From Ruminiclostridium sp. (GTDB taxonomy: Bacteria; Bacillota; Clostridia; Oscillospirales; Oscillospiraceae), in the NCBI GenBank assembly GCA_021442645.1, contig JABUSR010000221.1, positions 1 to 21,931 of the forward strand: DNA of 21,931 nucleotides, in the 5' to 3' direction. Below the pieces are notes generated by a model. The model had not been told where the DNA came from, searched no databases, and saw only the letters and a program-made list of their open reading frames with translations. The translations under genes were made by a program, and so were the position numbers. The first letter of the stretch is position 1, and each line of letters opens with the position of its first letter. This document shows, piece after piece, positions 14,368 through 21,897 of this stretch.

Positions 14368-16884
14368 ATGAGCAAGAACAAAGACTACAGACCAGAAGAT
14401 ATCGCCTTTCCCGACCAGGCGATCGTGGAGTCCGACTTAGTCAAGGAAATGAAGGACAGCTATATCGACTACGCTATGTCCGTCATCGTAGGCCGTGCCC
14501 TGCCTGACGTGCGGGATGGTTTGAAACCCGTCCATCGCCGTATTCTCTACGCTATGTACGAGGATAACCTGACCCACGATCGTCCATTTAAGAAGTCGGC
14601 AACCTGCGTAGGTGACGTGCTGGGCCGGTATCATCCACACGGCGACAGTTCCGTCTATGAAGCATTGGTCCGCCTGGCCCAGGATTTCTCTATGCGCTAT
14701 CCCCTCATCGAGGGCCACGGAAATTTCGGTTCCGTGGATGGTGATCCCCCGGCTGCCTACCGTTACACCGAAGCCCGCATGGCCAAAATGGCCTCGGATA
14801 TGCTCCGGGATATTGAGAAGGAAACCGTAGACTGGGACCCAAACTTTGACGAGAGCCGAAAAGAGCCCAAAGTCCTGCCTGCCCGGTTCCCCAACCTTCT
14901 GGTGAACGGTTCCTCTGGTATCGCCGTAGGTATGGCTACCAACATCCCTCCCCACAATCTGCGGGAGGTCATCGACGCCGCCATCTGTGTGCTGGATAAC
15001 CCAGAGGCTGATTTAGCTGACCTGATGCAATATGTGAAGGGACCTGACTTCCCAACTAGGGGTATTATCATGGGCCGCTCTGGCATTCGGGCCGCCTATG
15101 CCACCGGCCGGGGCCGCATCACCGTCCGGGCCCGGACGGAGTTTGAGGAGTATGGTCGAAACAATGAGCGCACCCGGATCATCGTCACCGAGCTGCCCTA
15201 CCAGGTAAACAAGCGGATGCTTATCGCCTCCATCGCCGAGCAGGTGAAGGAAAAGCGGCTGGAAGGGATCTCTGATCTGCGGGACGAGTCTGACCGCAGC
15301 GGTATGCGCATGGTCATCGAGCTCAAGCATGATGCCAACCCCCAGGTGGTGCTGAACCATCTGCTTACTCAGACGCAGATGCAGACCACCTTTGCTGTCA
15401 ATATGCTGGCCTTGGTGAACAATCAGTCCCAGCCGAAAATCCTTTCCCTTCGTCACATCCTGGATGAGTACCTGACCTTTCAAGAGGAAGTCATTACCCG
15501 CCGGACGATTTTTGAAAAGCGCAAGGTAGAGGAACGGATTCATCTTCTGGAAGGTCTGCTCATTGCTCAGGACAACATCGACGAGGTCATCAAGATTATT
15601 CGTTCAAGCTATGACGACGCAAAAGAGAATCTCATGGCCCGATTCGACCTGGATGAGGTACAGGCCCAAGCTATCTGCGATATGCGGCTCATTGCCCTCC
15701 AGGGATTGAACCGAGAAAAGCTCCAGAAGGAGCATGACGACCTAGCTGAGAAGATTGCCTGGTATCAGGAACTTCTGTCCAACCGGACAAAGCTCTTGGG
15801 CCTGCTGAAAGAAGAGCTTCTGGAAATTCGGGATAAGTATGGAGACGACCGCGCCACCGAGATCCAGGACGTAGAGAATGAAATTGACATCGAGGATCTC
15901 ATCGAGGAGGAAGAGTGCGTCTTTACCCTCACCGCTGCCGGGTACATGAAGAGGATGCCAACCTCTACCTACCGAACCCAGAAGCGAGGAGGCAAGGGTA
16001 TCTCTGCCCAAGCTCTTCGGGAGGAGGACTATGTGGATACGCTATTCACCGCCTCCAGCCATGATAATATTCTATTCTTCACCAGCTCCGGCCGGGTATA
16101 CAAGAAGAAAGGATATCAGATTCCCGAGTCCAGCCGTACTGCCAAAGGAACCCATCTGAATAACATCTTCCAGTTCGAACCAGGGGAGAAAGTCACTGCT
16201 ATGCTCCACGGCCGGGACTACGACGAGAATGGTTACCTGTTTATGATTACCCGAAACGGCACCGTAAAGCGGACAGAGAAGTCTGCCTTCCGGAATATCC
16301 GAACCTCCGGCCTGAGGGTCCTTACCTTGGATGAGGGGGACGAGCTCATCTCGGTCCGGGAGACAGATGGAGAGATGAACATACTCATCGCGACCCACGA
16401 CGGTATGGCGATTTGTTTCCGGGAGACCGATGTCCGTCCTATGGGGCGCACCGCTGTAGGTGTCCGTGGAATTCGCCTCCGGGAGGGGGACTATGTGATT
16501 GGGGCCGTCCGGGCCACTCCTGGAAAGACCCTCCTCACCATCACCGAAAACGGATACGGCAAGCGGACTCCTGTAGAAGAGTATATCCGCGGTACCGGAG
16601 GAGAACCCCAGCACCGCGGCGGCTTCGGCGTGAAGGGTTATCAAATCACAGAGAAGACGGGTAAGGCTGCGGGCGTTAAAGCCGTCCGGGAGGACGACGA
16701 CATCATGATTATCGCTGACGACGGCACGATCATTCGTATGGCCGCTGCTGACGTGAATATCTACAGCCGAACGGCCCAGGGCGTCCGCGTCATGCGGGTA
16801 TCCCCCAGCAGTAAGGTCATCTCTCTGGCCCGTACAGAGCGGGAAATGGAGGAGGAGACTCCGGCCAATGAGTCTGATGGCTGA
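14368..16884 (+). CDS. gyrA: DNA gyrase subunit A
   Basis: DNA-cleaving subunit of gyrase. The winged-helix/tower N-terminal part contains the catalytic Tyr133 in AAYRYTEARMA. The C-terminal beta-pinwheel has a GyrA box, QKRGGKG, starting at residue 538, which marks it as gyrase and not topoisomerase IV. The quinolone-determining region reads HPHGDSSVYEA; Ser94 and Glu98 correspond to E. coli positions 83 and 87 and have the residues usual in susceptible Gram-positive bacteria. The length of 838 is normal. The ATG has AAAGGAG upstream. rnhA follows within 17 bp. Confidence 0.98.
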   Translation: MSKNKDYRPEDIAFPDQAIVESDLVKEMKDSYIDYAMSVIVGRALPDVRDGLKPVHRRILYAMYEDNLTHDRPFKKSATCVGDVLGRYHPHGDSSVYEALVRLAQDFSMRYPLIEGHGNFGSVDGDPPAAYRYTEARMAKMASDMLRDIEKETVDWDPNFDESRKEPKVLPARFPNLLVNGSSGIAVGMATNIPPHNLREVIDAAICVLDNPEADLADLMQYVKGPDFPTRGIIMGRSGIRAAYATGRGRITVRARTEFEEYGRNNERTRIIVTELPYQVNKRMLIASIAEQVKEKRLEGISDLRDESDRSGMRMVIELKHDANPQVVLNHLLTQTQMQTTFAVNMLALVNNQSQPKILSLRHILDEYLTFQEEVITRRTIFEKRKVEERIHLLEGLLIAQDNIDEVIKIIRSSYDDAKENLMARFDLDEVQAQAICDMRLIALQGLNREKLQKEHDDLAEKIAWYQELLSNRTKLLGLLKEELLEIRDKYGDDRATEIQDVENEIDIEDLIEEEECVFTLTAAGYMKRMPTSTYRTQKRGGKGISAQALREEDYVDTLFTASSHDNILFFTSSGRVYKKKGYQIPESSRTAKGTHLNNIFQFEPGEKVTAMLHGRDYDENGYLFMITRNGTVKRTEKSAFRNIRTSGLRVLTLDEGDELISVRETDGEMNILIATHDGMAICFRETDVRPMGRTAVGVRGIRLREGDYVIGAVRATPGKTLLTITENGYGKRTPVEEYIRGTGGEPQHRGGFGVKGYQITEKTGKAAGVKAVREDDDIMIIADDGTIIRMAAADVNIYSRTAQGVRVMRVSPSSKVISLARTEREMEEETPANESDG

Positions 16885-16901
16885 GACCCGGAGTGATTGT
16901 T

Positions 16902-17339
16902 ATGAAAGAAGTTTCCATCTACACTGACGGAGCCTGCTCCGGGAATCCTGGTTCCGGGGGCTGGGGCGCTATTCTCCTCTATGGAAAGCATAAAAAGGAG
17001 ATTTCCGGCGGGGAGGCTGCCACCACCAATAACCGCATGGAGCTGATGGCGGTCATCGCGGCTCTGTCCCTGCTGAAGGAACCCTGCCGGGTCCAGTTAT
17101 ATTCCGATTCTAAGTATGTCATCGATGCTTTGGAAAAAGGCTGGGCCTGGGGTTGGAAAAAGAGAGGCTGGGTGAAGAGTGATAAGAAGCCCGCCCTGAA
17201 TACTGATTTGTGGGAAATCCTCTTGGGCCTTACCCAGGTACATCAGCTCACCTACCACTGGGTTAAAGGTCATGCGGAGAATCCATACAACAACCGCTGT
17301 GACCAGTTAGCCGTGGCGGAGAGCAAAAAATATAAGTGA
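16902..17339 (+). CDS. rnhA: Ribonuclease HI
   Basis: Degrades RNA in RNA-DNA hybrids such as R-loops and primer remnants. The four catalytic acidic residues are visible: D9 (YTDGACSGNPG), E47 (NNRMEL), D69 (YSDS) and D134 (NRCDQLA), with the catalytic loop His124 in VKGHAENP. The basic handle region GWAWGWKKRGWVKSDKK is present, as in E. coli RNase HI. The 145 residues are normal. I chose ATG 16902, with GGAG 9 nt upstream, though GTG 16893 is possible and adds three residues. It closes the gyrase cluster, and R-loop removal fits functionally with supercoiling control. Confidence 0.95.
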   Translation: MKEVSIYTDGACSGNPGSGGWGAILLYGKHKKEISGGEAATTNNRMELMAVIAALSLLKEPCRVQLYSDSKYVIDALEKGWAWGWKKRGWVKSDKKPALNTDLWEILLGLTQVHQLTYHWVKGHAENPYNNRCDQLAVAESKKYK

Positions 17340-17340
17340 A

Positions 17341-17384
17341 CGGACTCCCCCAGAGAAAGAGAATTCTTTCCTTGGGTCTGTCCG
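17341..17384 (+). promoter_or_regulatory. Long hairpin directly after rnhA
   Basis: Stem pieces 17341-17345/17380-17384, 17349-17353/17372-17376 and 17355-17359/17366-17370 stack into one long hairpin starting 1 bp after the rnhA stop codon. No T-tract follows, so it may protect a 3' end or be part of the leader of the next gene rather than an independent terminator. Confidence 0.5.
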
Positions 17385-17460
17385 TGTTGCTTTGAGAAAC
17401 ATTCGGTATACCACATAGATTTCTGTCCGAGAGGGCCTTCGGATCTTCCCGGCGGCTTTA

Positions 17461-17486
17461 GCCTCCCTTATACAAGGGAGGCTTTT
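17461..17486 (+). terminator. Intrinsic terminator just upstream of the HAD gene
   Basis: GCCTCCCTT (17461-17469), loop ATAC, AAGGGAGGC (17474-17482), then TTTTC. It is a perfect 9-bp stem ending only a few bases before the AGGAGG (17491-17496) of the next gene. It likely ends the dnaA-to-rnhA transcript or attenuates the HAD gene. A smaller TCCGA/TCGGA stem-loop lies at 17426-17443. Confidence 0.75.
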
Positions 17487-17500
17487 CAGAAGGAGGTCCC

Positions 17501-18211
17501 ATGAAAAAAACAACCATTCTCTTTGACCTGGACGGGACCCTGCTGCCCATGGAGCAGGAGGTATTTGTCCGCGTTTACTTTCAGGAACTGGCGTTCAAGC
17601 TGGCTGCATACGGCTTTGACGTGACTGCTTTGCCTGAGAATCTCTGGGCCGGTGTAGGAGCCATGGCATGTAACGATGGGAGCTGCTCCAACGAAGAGGC
17701 CTTCTGGAGGAAGTTCTCTCAGATCTATGGGGAGGACGTCCGGGATTACGCCCCTATCTTTGATGATTTCTACGCTAACGAGTTCAACCGGGCCAAGGCT
17801 GTCTGCCAGGTAACACCCAAAGCGAAGGAGGCTGTCCACTGCTTGAAGGAGATGGGGTACCGAGTGGTACTGGCTACAAATCCAATTTTTCCCGCCGTAG
17901 GTACCCGGAGCCGGATAGCCTGGACCGGCCTGACAGCAGAGGACTTTGCCTATATGTCCTGCTATGAGAACTCCACCTACGCCAAACCTGAACCAAAATT
18001 CTTCCAAGAGGTGCTGGACCGCATCGGTTGCACAGCGGAGGAGTGTCTCATGGTTGGAAACGATGTGGAAGAGGATGGCGCCGCCCGGGAGGTGGGACTG
18101 GAGGTCTTCTTCCTCACAGACTGTCTCATCAATCAAAAGGGAGAGGACATTTCCCGATTCCCTCAGGGAAGCTGGGAGGATTTAATGGACTACATTAAGA
18201 CACATAATTGA
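17501..18211 (+). CDS. HAD-superfamily hydrolase (probable phosphatase)
   Basis: Cytoplasmic HAD-family phosphohydrolase. Motif I is FDLDGTLLP with nucleophile D9 and acid/base D11; motif II Thr126 in LATNPIFP; motif III Lys162 in AKPEPKFF; motif IV GNDVEEDG with D188 and D192. An alpha-helical cap occupies ~15-105, as in subfamily I enzymes such as the phosphoglycolate phosphatase group. The 236 residues are complete. AGGAGG lies 4 nt before the ATG, right behind a terminator hairpin. The substrate is not predictable from sequence. I found no clear promoter; the gene may depend on readthrough from the gyrase operon or a leader promoter I cannot recognise. Confidence 0.88.
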   Translation: MKKTTILFDLDGTLLPMEQEVFVRVYFQELAFKLAAYGFDVTALPENLWAGVGAMACNDGSCSNEEAFWRKFSQIYGEDVRDYAPIFDDFYANEFNRAKAVCQVTPKAKEAVHCLKEMGYRVVLATNPIFPAVGTRSRIAWTGLTAEDFAYMSCYENSTYAKPEPKFFQEVLDRIGCTAEECLMVGNDVEEDGAAREVGLEVFFLTDCLINQKGEDISRFPQGSWEDLMDYIKTHN

Positions 18212-18665
18212 AGAAAAATGCGGGGAAAATCACTATAAAAAGTTCTTTTTCGTCAGGAAAAGACGAGTTTTCCACATTTTCCACTGAAAAGTCCACATAA
18301 AATTCAATAGAGGTCCAAACTTTAGCGGCCTTGAGTACCAACCGGAGTAAAGGCACGCAGAAAAACGACCTTTCTCCTATCGAGGCACCAGAAGGGGGGA
18401 AGTCCGGATATTATCCACCGGTTCCATGAATTCCGGGGCCAGATCGAGGGTTCTTCTCTGGGGAATGAGAAGCGTATTCCTGCAAAACCACCAGATATGG
18501 TGGAATAATTTCATTTTTCCCACTATGCTTAGTTTTTTCAAAAAAATATGGGAAGAATCGAAATTTTTGAGAAAAATGCTTGCAATTCAAACGGTTCTTT
18601 GCTATAATACATTCCTGCACAGAACTTTTGTGACAAAAATTAGCCAATCGGAGGAGGTGTTTGGT
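18212..18665. other. Gene-free region upstream of rpsT with DnaA-box-like sites
   Basis: This 454-bp stretch has no gene I can support. Its first half has three consecutive plus-strand sites resembling DnaA boxes: TTTTCCACA 18268-18276, TTTTCCACT 18277-18285 and AAGTCCACA 18289-18297, with TTATCCACC at 18411-18419. The second half has small hairpins (CTTCTC/GAGAAG 18453-18472; CCACCA/TGGTGG 18488-18503) and the rpsT promoter and leader. No strong terminator for the HAD gene is visible. Confidence 0.6.
18580..18608 (+). promoter_or_regulatory. Promoter of rpsT
   Basis: TTGCAA (18580-18585), 17-bp spacer, TATAAT (18603-18608). This is a near-consensus housekeeping promoter. It gives rpsT a leader of about 50 nt that ends in a strong SD sequence. 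Confidence 0.82.
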
Positions 18666-18932
18666 TTGCCGAATATCAAGTCTGCAAAGAAGCGTGTTCT
18701 GGTCAATCAGACAAAGGCTGCAAGAAACAAGGCCGCTAAGTCCGCACTGAAGACTCAGCTGAAGCATTTTGACGCTGCTATCAATGAAGGCAACCGCGTC
18801 GAGGCCGATAAGAGATACAAGGAAGCGGTTAAGGCTGTTGATCAGGCTGCTGCCCGTGGCCTGCTTCACAAGAATACCGCAGCCAACCGCAAGAGCAAGA
18901 TGACTCTGCGCCTGAACAAAATTCCCCAGTAA
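18666..18932 (+). CDS. rpsT: 30S ribosomal protein S20, TTG start
   Basis: Small-subunit protein that binds 16S rRNA. The 88 residues begin (M)PNIKSAKKRVLVNQTKAARNKA and end near NRKSKMTLRLNKIPQ, a complete S20. The start codon is TTG (18666-18668): the family sequence begins exactly there, GGAGGAGG lies 8 nt upstream, and no in-frame ATG lies nearby. A UUG start is also used by E. coli rpsT, where it takes part in autoregulation. The gene is a single transcription unit between a promoter (18580-18608) and a terminator (18944-18973). Confidence 0.96.
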   Translation: MPNIKSAKKRVLVNQTKAARNKAAKSALKTQLKHFDAAINEGNRVEADKRYKEAVKAVDQAAARGLLHKNTAANRKSKMTLRLNKIPQ

Positions 18933-18943
18933 TGGAATACGCA

Positions 18944-18973
18944 AAAAGCCGTCTGCATAGCAGACGGTTTTTT
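18944..18973 (+). terminator. Intrinsic terminator of rpsT
   Basis: CCGTCTGC (18949-18956), loop ATA, GCAGACGG (18960-18967), then TTTTTT, with an A-run before the stem. It begins about 11 bp after the rpsT stop codon. It is the clearest intrinsic terminator of the window. Confidence 0.93.
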
Positions 18974-19012
18974 CTTTATCCAGGAAGGTACCAACGACCG
19001 GAATCCTCTTGC

Positions 19013-19083
19013 TTTCCCCAATTCTCTCTGAAAATGGGGAAAACAATTCCGTTGGAGAAAGGGTATTTTCTCCTTTCTCCCAA
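19013..19083. repeat. Two adjacent stem-loops between rpsT and the AI-2E gene
   Basis: The first pairs TTTCCCCA (19013-19020) with TGGGGAAA (19035-19042). The second pairs GGAGAAAGG (19054-19062) with CCTTTCTCC (19072-19080), extended by flanking TTGG/CCAA with one bulge. They are downstream of the rpsT terminator and upstream of the next candidate promoter. Role unknown. Confidence 0.5.
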
Positions 19084-19097
19084 TGACCAAGAAATCC

Positions 19098-19126
19098 TTG
19101 CATTTTTTCCCCTGCGGCGTTACGAT
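19098..19126 (+). promoter_or_regulatory. Candidate promoter of the AI-2E family gene
   Basis: TTGCAT (19098-19103), 17-bp spacer, TACGAT (19121-19126), about 70 bp before the start codon. It is a moderate match to the housekeeping consensus, but the gene follows a strong terminator and needs its own promoter. Confidence 0.45.
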
Positions 19127-19195
19127 TTTCCCAAACCTGCCGGGAGCACCGGCCTATCCCTCAGGACCCGCCTGCGGCGGAGATAAGGAGAGCCT

Positions 19196-20344
19196 ATGGA
19201 AAAGAATCCGTTGACCCGACCTCAGCGCAGCATGCTCTGGACGCGGCTGGGGATCCGCCTGCTGATTTTGATTGGCGTGATTCTGGCTGTATTACTATTG
19301 GGTACAACCCTGTTGGAGCTTTGTATGCCCTTTGTGTTTGCGCTGATCTTCACCGCCGTGACGGAGCCCATCCTACGATTTTTCCACGATCGGTGTAAAA
19401 TCCCCCGGGGGATCCTATCCTTAGTACTTATCCTGCTGGTGGTGGCCGCATTGGGCGGGCTAATCACTGCTCTCGTGGTAAAGGGCTGGCGAGAGGTAGT
19501 TGATCTCGCCGGCAACTGGGACGAGATGTGGGCGGCCTTCCAGAATATTTATCTCCAATTGGGAGACATTCTGGGGCAGACCCTGAATATTATTCCGGAA
19601 AATATCCAGGAGATTATCCACAACCTCTCTGACCGCCTGTTGGCCTGGGTGAATGATCTGGCCTCCCGGATTTTGCCCAAGACAACATCGGCCGCCCGGA
19701 GTATTTCCTCCTTCGTTGTAGCCTTTTTCTTCTTCCTGATTGGCTGGTACTTCATGGCTGCGGACTATCCAAATCTCCGCCGGATGACAGCAGAACGGAC
19801 CCCCGAGAGCATCCGACGGATCGGGTCGGAGCTCCGCCGGGCTTTTGCAGCGGCCTTTGGCGGCTATCTGAAGGCTGAACTCCTCATCTCTGCCGGGGTA
19901 ACCGTTATCCTGATGGTTGGCTTCTTTTTGATGGGCCAGCCATACGGCATCCTGCTGGCCCTCCTGTTGGGCGTGCTGGACTTCATACCCATCCTGGGTG
20001 CGGGGACCGTGATGGTGCCCTGGCTCATTATTGATGCTATCCTTGGGAACTGGAGGACGGCCATCTATCTGCTTGTCATCTGGGGCATCATCTGTCTGTT
20101 CCGCCGTCTGCTGGAACCCAAGATTGTAGGAGACCAGACCGGACTTCACCCCCTGCTGTCTCTGCTTGCCATCTATGCTGGAATGCGGACGACCGGTGTG
20201 CTGGGGATGATCCTGGCTCCTATCCTCCTCATCATGGTGCGGAACCTGTGGCAAGCCGGTATGTTCCGGGACAGTGTGGGAGACATCGCTATGGCGACCA
20301 ACGATATGCAGGCCATTCTCCACAGCGGTCGGGATAAAAATTAA
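19196..20344 (+). CDS. AI-2E family transporter (PerM/YtvI-like membrane protein)
   Basis: Integral membrane protein of the AI-2E family exporter superfamily, whose members include TqsA, PerM and the sporulation protein YtvI. Hydrophobic segments lie at ~18-55, 72-95, 168-188, 228-246, 250-280, 288-302 and 318-348, with a soluble stretch at ~97-160. The C-terminal half carries the family pattern: LDFIPILGAG (261-270), RRLLEPKIVG (303-312) and GLHPLLSL (316-323). At 382 residues it is complete. The ATG has AAGGAG upstream. The family name does not prove AI-2 transport; some members are ion antiporters and YtvI is linked to sporulation. Clostridial hosts make a YtvI-type role plausible, but I cannot decide. 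Confidence 0.88.
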   Translation: MEKNPLTRPQRSMLWTRLGIRLLILIGVILAVLLLGTTLLELCMPFVFALIFTAVTEPILRFFHDRCKIPRGILSLVLILLVVAALGGLITALVVKGWREVVDLAGNWDEMWAAFQNIYLQLGDILGQTLNIIPENIQEIIHNLSDRLLAWVNDLASRILPKTTSAARSISSFVVAFFFFLIGWYFMAADYPNLRRMTAERTPESIRRIGSELRRAFAAAFGGYLKAELLISAGVTVILMVGFFLMGQPYGILLALLLGVLDFIPILGAGTVMVPWLIIDAILGNWRTAIYLLVIWGIICLFRRLLEPKIVGDQTGLHPLLSLLAIYAGMRTTGVLGMILAPILLIMVRNLWQAGMFRDSVGDIAMATNDMQAILHSGRDKN

Positions 20345-20350
20345 AATTAT

Positions 20351-20405
20351 TTCACGGGGAGGTCACGAAATTTTCATGCAGAAGTCACGGATTTTTCATA
20401 AATTC
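20351..20405 (+). promoter_or_regulatory. Operator of five 11-bp-spaced TCAYR repeats
   Basis: TCACG at 20352, TCACG at 20363, TCATG at 20374, TCACG at 20385 and TCATA at 20396 are spaced exactly 11 bp apart. Units alternate in type, so 20362-20383 and 20384-20405 also form a 22-bp direct repeat (15 of 22 identical). The array ends against the -10 element at 20410, covering the place of the -35 box. This layout suits an OmpR/PhoB-type response regulator that activates htrA. Confidence 0.7.
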
Positions 20406-20409
20406 CCCG

Positions 20410-20415
20410 TATACT
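20410..20415 (+). promoter_or_regulatory. -10 element of htrA
   Basis: TATACT, 67 bp upstream of the htrA ATG. The expected -35 position (20387-20392) reads ACGGAT, with no match to TTGACA, which suggests activator-dependent transcription by whatever binds the repeats at 20351-20405. Confidence 0.6.
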
Positions 20416-20482
20416 CATAGAAAGCAAAGCAACGAGCCCTTTTCACAGGGGTGTGGAAAGAATATCTAGGGAGGTATCAGGC

Positions 20483-21862
20483 ATGGACAGTTTCAACAGC
20501 GAATATAATCAGGAAAACCGGGACCCCTTTGAGCCGATGAGCTATCAGAGGGAACCTGTCTATCGTCAACCGGAGGAATATGGTAGGTTTGAATCGAAAT
20601 CACCGGAAAGACCCCAAAAGCCCCGGAAGAAAAAGAGCGGCGTTTTGAAGGTCGTAGTCCTCTGCCTGGTGTGTGCCTTCCTGGGTGCGGTGGTCCTGCC
20701 TCTGGTGAGCTACGTGACCGGGGGAAATTCCACCACCCTCTATGTGGGTGATCGGGAGCCGACCAAGGTCGAGCTGACAGCAGTGAACACCGAGAAAGAG
20801 ATGACCACTGCAGAAATCTACGCTGCCTATGTGAACTCCACGGTGGGTATTACCGTGGACATCGTCAGCACCAATGTCTTCGGACAGACTGTTACCGGTG
20901 CGGCAGCAGGTTCCGGCTTCGTTATTACCGAGGACGGCTACATCCTCACTAACTACCATGTTATCAATAGTGCTAATTCCATCACCGTTACCTTTGTGGA
21001 CGGCAAGAGTTACCCGGCCATCTTTGTGGGAGGTGAGGAAGAAAACGACATTGCCGTGATTAAAATCGACGCCAAAGGACTGACCCCTGTAGTCATTGGC
21101 TCTTCCGACGATATGCTGGTGGGAGAACAGGTCACTGCCATCGGCAACCCCCTGGGTGAGCTGACTTTCACTGAGACTACCGGGATTATATCCGCATTGA
21201 ACCGGACCATCACCATGTCCGACGGCAGGAAAATGAATATGATCCAGACCGACTGCGCCATCAACTCCGGCAACTCCGGCGGCCCCCTGTTCAACTGCCA
21301 TGGAGAGGTCATCGGTATCGTATCCGCAAAGTATTCCTCCAGCAGCGGATCCATGTCTTCCGCCACCGTGGAAGGTCTGGGCTTTGCGATCCCCATGGAC
21401 GACGTGGCGAAGATGGTCAGTGAACTGGTCACAAACGGGTATGTATCCGGGAAGCCACTGATGGGCATCTCCGTGGGTAATGTGGGCCAGTCCGTCCAGG
21501 TTTATGGCGTCCCCGCCGGTGCAGAGGTGTTGGTGGTCACCCCCGGTCTCTGCGGTGAAAAGGCTGGTTTGAAGGAAGGCGACATTATCACCAAGGTGGA
21601 CGGCAAGGAGGTAAAGACCTCAGATGAGTTCATCAGCATAAAGAACGAACATGCCGTGGGAGACGTCCTGGAGCTTACTGTCTATCGGGGCGGTGAAACT
21701 CTCACCCTGAAGGTTACCTTGGAGGAGTCCACCCCCGAGAAAGAGCAGAAGCAGACCGAGGCTCAGGAGGAGTACCAGAAAAAACTGCAGGAACAGCGGC
21801 AACAGCAGTACAGCCAGCAGTACGGGAGCAATTCGCCCTTCGGTTTCATCTTTGGGGATTAA
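20483..21862 (+). CDS. htrA: Membrane-anchored HtrA/DegP-type serine protease
   Basis: Surface quality-control protease, anchored in the membrane with the protease outside. Residues 1-53 are a hydrophilic, Lys/Arg-ending cytoplasmic part. One membrane segment spans ~54-76. The trypsin-like domain has the triad H159 (LTNYHVINSA), D189 (ENDIAVIKID) and S265 (NSGNSGGPL). A single PDZ domain covers ~335-425. The last ~30 residues are Gln/Glu-rich and end NSPFGFIFGD, unlike the short tails of most relatives. ATG 20483 is chosen for its AGGGAGGT with 7-nt spacing; a GTG ten codons upstream is less likely. The 459 residues are complete. Bacillus homologues are induced by the CssRS system, and the repeat array upstream fits control by a related regulator. 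Confidence 0.95.
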   Translation: MDSFNSEYNQENRDPFEPMSYQREPVYRQPEEYGRFESKSPERPQKPRKKKSGVLKVVVLCLVCAFLGAVVLPLVSYVTGGNSTTLYVGDREPTKVELTAVNTEKEMTTAEIYAAYVNSTVGITVDIVSTNVFGQTVTGAAAGSGFVITEDGYILTNYHVINSANSITVTFVDGKSYPAIFVGGEEENDIAVIKIDAKGLTPVVIGSSDDMLVGEQVTAIGNPLGELTFTETTGIISALNRTITMSDGRKMNMIQTDCAINSGNSGGPLFNCHGEVIGIVSAKYSSSSGSMSSATVEGLGFAIPMDDVAKMVSELVTNGYVSGKPLMGISVGNVGQSVQVYGVPAGAEVLVVTPGLCGEKAGLKEGDIITKVDGKEVKTSDEFISIKNEHAVGDVLELTVYRGGETLTLKVTLEESTPEKEQKQTEAQEEYQKKLQEQRQQQYSQQYGSNSPFGFIFGD

Positions 21863-21897
21863 TACCCAAAGATGATTAAAAATAGACATTTTTAATC
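21848..21897 (+). terminator. Two back-to-back hairpins at the htrA 3' end
   Basis: ATCTTTGGG (21848-21856) pairs perfectly with CCCAAAGAT (21865-21873), placing the htrA stop codon in the loop. The next base starts a second hairpin, GATTAAAAAT (21874-21883) with ATTTTTAATC (21888-21897). After it comes AGCGCTTTTG, only a short T-run, so termination is likely but not certain. Confidence 0.55.

Noticed and set aside
14632..14770. Possible quinolone-resistance change in gyrA
   Set aside because: The determining region has Ser94 and Glu98, the residues usual in susceptible Gram-positive enzymes; no resistance signature is visible.
18488..18503. CCACCA/TGGTGG hairpin as terminator of the HAD gene
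   Set aside because: It is almost 280 bp beyond the stop codon, the stem is short and no proper T-tract directly follows.
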